DNA from: Viola odorata
Lineage: Eukaryota; Streptophyta; Magnoliopsida; Malpighiales; Violaceae
Length of the DNA stretch: 64,000 nucleotides
Assembly (NCBI GenBank): GCA_963691705.1
Contig: OY829539.1
Location: forward strand, 56,642,327 to 56,706,326
Direction of reading: 5' to 3'
Position 1 is the stretch's first letter. Every line of letters starts with the position of its first letter. This document shows positions 59,228 to 64,000 of the stretch, one piece after another. The notes below the pieces were generated by a model. It was given only the letters and a program-made list of their open reading frames with translations. It made no database searches and was not told where the DNA came from. The translations under genes were made by a program, and so were the position numbers.

Positions 59228-60607
59228 GTTAGGAGCTGCCTCTGTGTCAGCTGCCTCCGTGTTTAGAGCTATCTTCATGTTTTGAGCTGCCTCCGTGTCA
59301 GCTACCTCCGTGTTAGGCGTTATCACCATGAGCTGCCTCTGTGTCAGCTGCCTCCGTGTTTGGAGCTATCTTCATGTTTTGAGCTGCCTCCGTGTTTGGA
59401 GCTATCTTTATGTTTTGAGCTGCCTCCGTGTCAGCTGCCTCCGTGTTTGGACCTATCTTCATATTTTGAGCTGCCTCTGTGTTAGGAGCTATCTCCATGT
59501 TAGGAGCTGCCTCTGTGTCAGCTGCCTCCGTGTTTGGAGCTATCCTCATGTTTTGAGCTGCCTCCGTGTCAGTTGCCTCCGTATTAGGCGTTATCACCAT
59601 GAGCTGCCTCTGTGTCAGCTGCCTCCGTGTTTGGAGCTATCTTCATGTTTTGAGCTGCCTCCGTGTTAGCTGCCTCCGTGTTTGGAGCTATCTTCATGTT
59701 AAGAGCTGCCTCCGTGTCAGCTGCCTCCGTGTTTGGAGCTATCTTCATGTTTTGAGCTGCCTCCGTGTCAGCTGCCTCCGTGTTAGGAGCAATCTCCATG
59801 TTAGGAGCTGCCTCTATGTCAGCTGCCTACGTGTTTGGAGCTATCTTCATGTTTTGAGTTGCCTCCGTGTCAGTTGCCTCCTTGTTAGGCGTTATCTCAA
59901 TGAGCTGCCTCTGGGTCAGCTGCCTCCGTGTTTGGAGCTATCTTCATGTTTTGAGCTGCATCCGTGTCAGTTGCCTCCATTTTTGGAGCTATCTACATGT
60001 TAGGAGCTGCCTCCGTGTTCGGAGCTATCTTCATGTTTTGAGCTCCCTCTGTGTCAGCTGCCTCCGTTTATTGGAGTTATCTTCATTTTTTGAGCTGCCT
60101 CCGTGTCAGTTGCCTCCGTGTTAGGCGTTATCTCCATGAGCTGCCTCCGTGTTTCGAGCTATCTTCATGTTTTGAGCTGCCTCCGTGTCAGCTGCCTCCG
60201 TGTTAGGCGTTATCTCCATGAGCTGCCTCTGTGTCAGCTGCCTCCGTGTTTGGAGCTATCTTCATGTTTTGAGCTGCCTCTGTGTCATCTGCCTCCATGT
60301 TTGGAGCTATCTTCATGTTTTGAGCTGCCTCCGTGTCAGCTGCCTCCGTGTTAGGCGTTATCTCAATGAGCTGCCTCTGTGTCAGCTGCCTCCGTGTTTG
60401 GAGCTATCTTCATGTTTTGAGTTGCCTCCGTGTTTGGAGCTATCTTCATGTTTTGAGCTGCCTCCGTGTTAGGCGTTATCTCCATGAGCTGCCTCTGTGT
60501 CAGCTGCCTCCGTGTTTGGAGCTATCTTCATGTTTTGAGCTGCCTCTGTGTCAGCTGTCTTTGTGTTTGGAGCTATCTTCATGTTTTGAGCTGCCTCCGT
60601 GTTAGGC

Positions 60608-61922
60608 GTTATGACTATGACCTGCCTCTGTGTCAGCTGCCTCCGTGTTTGGAGCTATCTTCATGTTTTGAGCTACATCCGTGTCAGTTGCCTCCGTGTT
60701 TGGAGTTATCTTCATGTTTTGAGCTGCCTCCGTGTCAGCTGCCTTCGTGTTAGGCGTTATCTCCATGAGCTGCCTCTGTGTCATCTGCCTCCGTGTTTGG
60801 AGCTATCTTCATGTTTTGAGCTGCCTCCGTGTCAGCTGCCTCCGTGTTAGGCGTTATCTCCATGAGCTGCCTCTGGGTCAGCTGCCACCGTGTTTGGAAC
60901 TATCTTCATGTTTTGAGCTACCTCCGTGTCAGCTGCCTCCATTTTTGGAGCTATCTTCATGTTAGGAACTGCCTCCGTGTTAGCTGCCTCCGTGTTTGGA
61001 GCTATCTTCATGTTTTGAGCTGCCTCCGTGTCAGCTGCCTCCGTGTTTGGAGCTATCTTCATGTTTTGAGCTGCCTCTGTGTTTGGAGCTATCTTCATGT
61101 TTTGAGCTGCCTCCGTGTCAGCTGCCTCCGTGTTTGGAGCTATCTTCATGTTTTGAGCTGCCTCCGTGTTAGGCGTTATCTCCATGAGCTGCCTCTGTTT
61201 CAGCTGCCTCCGTGTTTGGAGCTATCTTCATGTTTTGAGCTGCCTCCGTGTCAGGCGTTATCTCCATGAGCTGCCTCCGTGTTAGGCGTTATCTCCATGG
61301 GCTGCCTCTGTTTCAGCTGCCTCCGTGTTTGGAGCTATCTTCATGTTTTGAGCGGCCTCCGTGTCAGCTGCCTCCGTGTTTGGAGCTATCATCATGTTAG
61401 GAGTTGCTTCCGTGTCAGCTGCCTCCGTGTTTGGAGTTATCTCCATGTTTTGAGCTGCCTCCGTGTCAGCTGCCTCCGTGTTTGGAGCTATCTTCATGTT
61501 TTGAGCTGCCTCCATGTCAGCTGCCTCCATGTTAGGAGCTATCTCCATGTTAGGAGCTATCTCCATGTTAGGAGCTATCTCCATGTTAGGAGCTGCCTCT
61601 GTGTCAGCTGCCTCCGTGTTTGGAGCTATCTTCATGTTTTGAGTTGCCTCCGTGTCAGCTACCTCCGTGTTAGGCGTTATCACCATGAGCTGCCTCTGTG
61701 TCAGCTGCCTCCGTGTTTGGAGCTATCTTCATGTTTTGAGCTGCCTGCGTGTTTGGAGCTATCTTTATGTTTTGAGCTGCCTCCATGTCAGCTGCCTCCG
61801 TGTTTGGACCTATCTTCATGTTTTGAGCTGCCTCTGTGTTAGGAGCTATCTCCATGTTAGGAGCTGCCTCTGTGTCAGCTGCCTCCGTGTTTGGAGCTAT
61901 CCTCATGTTTTGAGCTGCCTCC
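60608..61922 (+). repeat. HOR family G, copy 5 (partial)
   Basis: The copy starts with gttatgactatgacc and follows the usual order through ctgggtcagctgcc, ccaccgtgtttggaac, ccatgggctgcc and tatcatcatg. It lacks one 15-bp module near 61,170 compared with copy 4's counterpart. After about 61,923 it continues into a different HOR type. Confidence 0.82.
61531..61584 (+). repeat. 18-bp sub-repeat, three copies
   Basis: Three perfect copies are present at 61,531, 61,549 and 61,567, in family G copy 5. Confidence 0.9.
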
Positions 61923-64000
61923 GTGTCAGTTGCCTCCGTATTAGGCGTTATCACCATGAGCTGCCTCTGTGTCAGCTGCCTCCGTGTTTGGAGCTATCTT
62001 CATGTTTTGAGCTGCCTCCGTGTTAGCTGCCTCCGTGTTTGGAGCTATCTTCATGTTAAGAGCTGCCTCCGTGTCAGCTGCCTCCGTGTTTGGAGCTATC
62101 TTCATGTTTTGAGCTGCCTCCGTGTCAGCTGCCTCCGTGTTAGGAGCAATCTCCATGTTAGGAGCTGCCTCTATGTCAGCTGCCTCCGTGTTTGGAGCTA
62201 TCCTCATGTTTTGAGCTGCCTCCGTGTCAGCTGCCTCCGTGTTAGGCGTTATCACCATGAGCTGCCTCTGTGTCAGCTGCCTCCGTCTTTGGACCTATCT
62301 TCATGTTTTGAGTTGCCTCCGTGTCAGATGCCTCCGTGTTTGGAGCTATCTTTATGTTTTGAGCTGCCTCCGTGTTTGGAGCTATCTTCATGTTAGGAGC
62401 TGCCTCCGTGTCAGCTGCCTCCGTGTTTGGAGCTATATTCATGTTTTGAGCTGCCTCCATGTTTGGAGCTATCTTCATGTTTTGAGCTACCTACGTGTCA
62501 GTTGCCTCTGTGTTAGGAGCTATCTCCATGTTAGGAGCTGCCTCCGTGTTTGGAGCTATGTTCATATTTTGAGCTGCCTCCGTGTCAGTTGCCTCCGTGT
62601 TAAGCGTTATCTCCATGAGCTGCCTCTGTGTCAGCTGCCTCCGTGTTTGGAGCTATCTTCATGTTTTGAGCTGCCTCCGTGTCAGCTGCCTCCGTGTTAG
62701 GCGTTATCTCCATGAGCTGCCTCTGTGTCAGCTGCCTCCGTGTTTGGAGGTATCTTCATGTTTTGAGCTGCCTCCGTGTCAGTTGCCTCCGTGTTAAGCG
62801 TTATCTCTGTGTCAGCTGCCTCTGTGTCAGCTGCCTCCGTGTTTGGAGCTATCTTCATATTTTGGGCTGCCTCCGTGTTAGGCGTTATCTCCATGAGCTG
62901 CCTCTGTGTCAGCTGCCTCCGTGTTTGGACCTATCTTCATGTTTTGAGCTACCTCCGTGTCAGCTGCCTCCGTGTTTGGAGCTATCATCATGTTTTGAGT
63001 TGCCTCCGTGTCAGCTGCCTCCGTGTTAGGAGCTATTTCCATGTTAGGAGCTGCCTCCATGTCAGCTGCCTCCGTGTTTTGAGCTATCTTCATGTTTTGA
63101 GCTGCCTCCGTGTCAGTTGCCTCCGTGTTAGGCGTTATATCCATGAGTTGCCTCTGTGTCAGTTGCTTCCGTGTTTGGAGCTATCTTCATGTTTTGAGCT
63201 GCCTCCGTGTCAGCTGCCTCCGTGTTTGGAGCTATCTTCATGTTTTGAGCTGCCTCCGTGTTAGGCGTTATCTCCATGAGCTGCCTCCGTGTTTGGAGCT
63301 ATCTTCATGTTAGGAGTTGCCTCCGTGTCAGCTGCCTTCATGTTTGGAGCTATCTTCATGTTTTGAGCTGCCTCCGTGTCAGCTGCCTCCGTGTTAGGAG
63401 CTATCTCCATGTTAGGAGCTGCCTCCGTGTCAGCTGCCTCCGTGTTTGGAGCTATCCTCATGCTTTAAGCTGCCTCCGTGTCAGCGGTCTCCGTGTTAGG
63501 CGTTATCACCATGAGTTGCCTCTGTGTCAGTTGCCTCCGTGTTTGGAGCTATCTTCATGTTTTGTGCAGCCTCCGTGTCAGCTGCCTCCGTGTTTGGAGC
63601 TATCTTCATGTTTTGTGCAGCCTCCGTGTCAGCTGCCTCCGTGTTTGGAGCTATCTTTATGTTTTGAGTTGCCTCCGTGTCAGCTGCCTCCGTGTTAGGA
63701 GCTATTTCCATGTTAGGAGCTGCCTCCATGTCAGCTGCCTCCGTGTTTTGAGCTATCTTCATGTTTTGAGCTGCCTCCGTGTCAGCTGCCTCCGTGTTAG
63801 GCGTTATCTCCATGAGTTGCCTCTATGTCAGTTGCTTCCGTGTTTGGAGCTATCTTCATGTTAGGAGTTGCCTCCGTGTCAGCTGCCTCCGTGTTTGGAG
63901 CTATCTTCATGTTTTGAGCTGCCTCCGTGTTTGGAGCTATCTTCATGTTTTGAGCTGCCTACGTGTCAGCTGCCTCCGTGTTATGAGCTATCTCCATGTT
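61923..64000 (+). repeat. HOR segment homologous to 22,471, 31,982, 38,657 and 42,975 (truncated by window end)
   Basis: The spacing of marker modules (301, 358, 194, 334, 148 and 220 bp between successive marks) matches 38,657-40,212 exactly up to about 63,480. Shared rare variants are gcaatctcc, ccgtctttggacc, gctatgttcatatttt, gcgttatctctgtg and gctttaagctgcc. After about 63,540 the order departs: a 51-bp unit with gttttgtgcagcc is doubled, and from about 63,661 the sequence repeats what is found 669 bp earlier. The window ends inside this segment. Confidence 0.85.

Larger units (their letters stand above)
56352..60607 (+). repeat. HOR family G, copy 4 (4,256 bp, compound)
   Basis: The first half matches copy 3 at an offset of 2,054 bp. 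A second run of the family A/B segment then starts at 58,940, so this copy behaves like two units with the gttatgactatgacc marker missing from the second. A 399-bp segment is doubled at 57,983 and 58,382, as in copy 1. Confidence 0.82.
1..64000. repeat. Satellite / minisatellite array filling the whole window
   Basis: Every line of the window is made of variants of the same short modules (15, 36, 31 and 30 bp), all starting with the core agctgcctccgtgt. No unique sequence interrupts them, and the first and last bases lie inside a module, so the array extends past both edges. From the 51-bp reference unit at 1009-1059 I count 5 A, 14 C, 13 G and 19 T, so GC is 53% and T greatly exceeds A on this strand. 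All modules point the same way; I saw no inverted segment. There is no coding, RNA or mobile-element signal to explain any part. The function is unknown. Arrays of this kind are usually heterochromatic and evolve by unequal exchange and gene conversion; that is family knowledge, not something visible here. Confidence 0.97.

Noticed and set aside
1..64000. CRISPR array
   Set aside because: There are no unique spacers between repeats; the units abut directly and vary by module composition, and no cas gene is present.
1..64000. Transposon or retroelement, including inverted terminal repeats
   Set aside because: All modules are in one direction, there are no target-site duplications around a unique body, and no transposase or reverse-transcriptase reading frame.
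1..64000. Telomere repeat or CENP-B box marking chromosome position
   Set aside because: No run of TTAGGG-type repeats was seen (ttagg occurs singly inside modules), and I found no match to the CENP-B box pattern TTCGnnnnAnnCGGG. Chromosome position cannot be decided from sequence.
1..64000. tRNA, rRNA or structured small RNA genes
   Set aside because: No tRNA-like A/B box arrangement or rRNA sequence was seen. The short palindromes CAGCTG and AGCT are too small to form a convincing stem.

Overview
The whole 64 kb window is one tandem-repeat (satellite) array. I found no stretch of unique sequence, and both window edges fall inside repeats, so the array continues on both sides. I saw no supportable protein gene, RNA gene, transposon, CRISPR array or promoter. 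A 64 kb tract of one short repeat family with nested higher-order repeats (HORs), and no genes, points to a eukaryotic chromosome, probably a heterochromatic (subtelomeric, pericentromeric or similar) block. Frequent CG-to-TG and CG-to-CA changes inside the unit suggest a genome that methylates CpG, such as a vertebrate. I cannot name the species.

The array is built from four short modules that share one core: 15 bp, 36 bp, 31 bp (the 36-bp module with 5 bp missing) and 30 bp (the 31-bp module with one more base missing). The commonest pairing, 15+36, gives a 51-bp unit. Modules are combined into 118-, 128- and 148-bp blocks. Blocks are combined into HORs of about 0.86 to 3 kb, and HORs into larger tandem duplications of 3,665 bp, about 9.5 kb and 4,318 bp.

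Layout: 1-11,969 holds nine copies of a 1,157-bp HOR family (lengths 1,029 to 2,239), overlaid by a 3,665-bp tandem duplication at 4,629-11,958. 11,970-16,987 is a mixed zone ending in two copies of a 1,994/1,943-bp HOR. 16,850-35,820 is a 9.5-kb tandem duplication. 35,821-38,600 holds an 874/859-bp pair and a junction zone. 38,601-47,236 is a nearly perfect 4,318-bp tandem duplication. 47,237-48,577 holds short local arrays of 244 and 148 bp. 48,566-61,922 holds about five copies of a 2.0- to 4.3-kb HOR. 61,923-64,000 returns to the HOR type seen at 22.5, 32.0, 38.7 and 43.0 kb.

The 15- and 36-bp modules are multiples of three, so pure 15/36 stretches stay open in one frame on each strand. 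The minus strand reads a 17-residue repeat (NMKIAPNTEAADTEAAQ) and the plus strand a Cys/Leu/Arg/Val-rich repeat. Every 31-bp module shifts the frame and ends the minus-strand reading, so the many 60- to 213-codon ORFs are by-products of the repeat. I therefore annotate no CDS.
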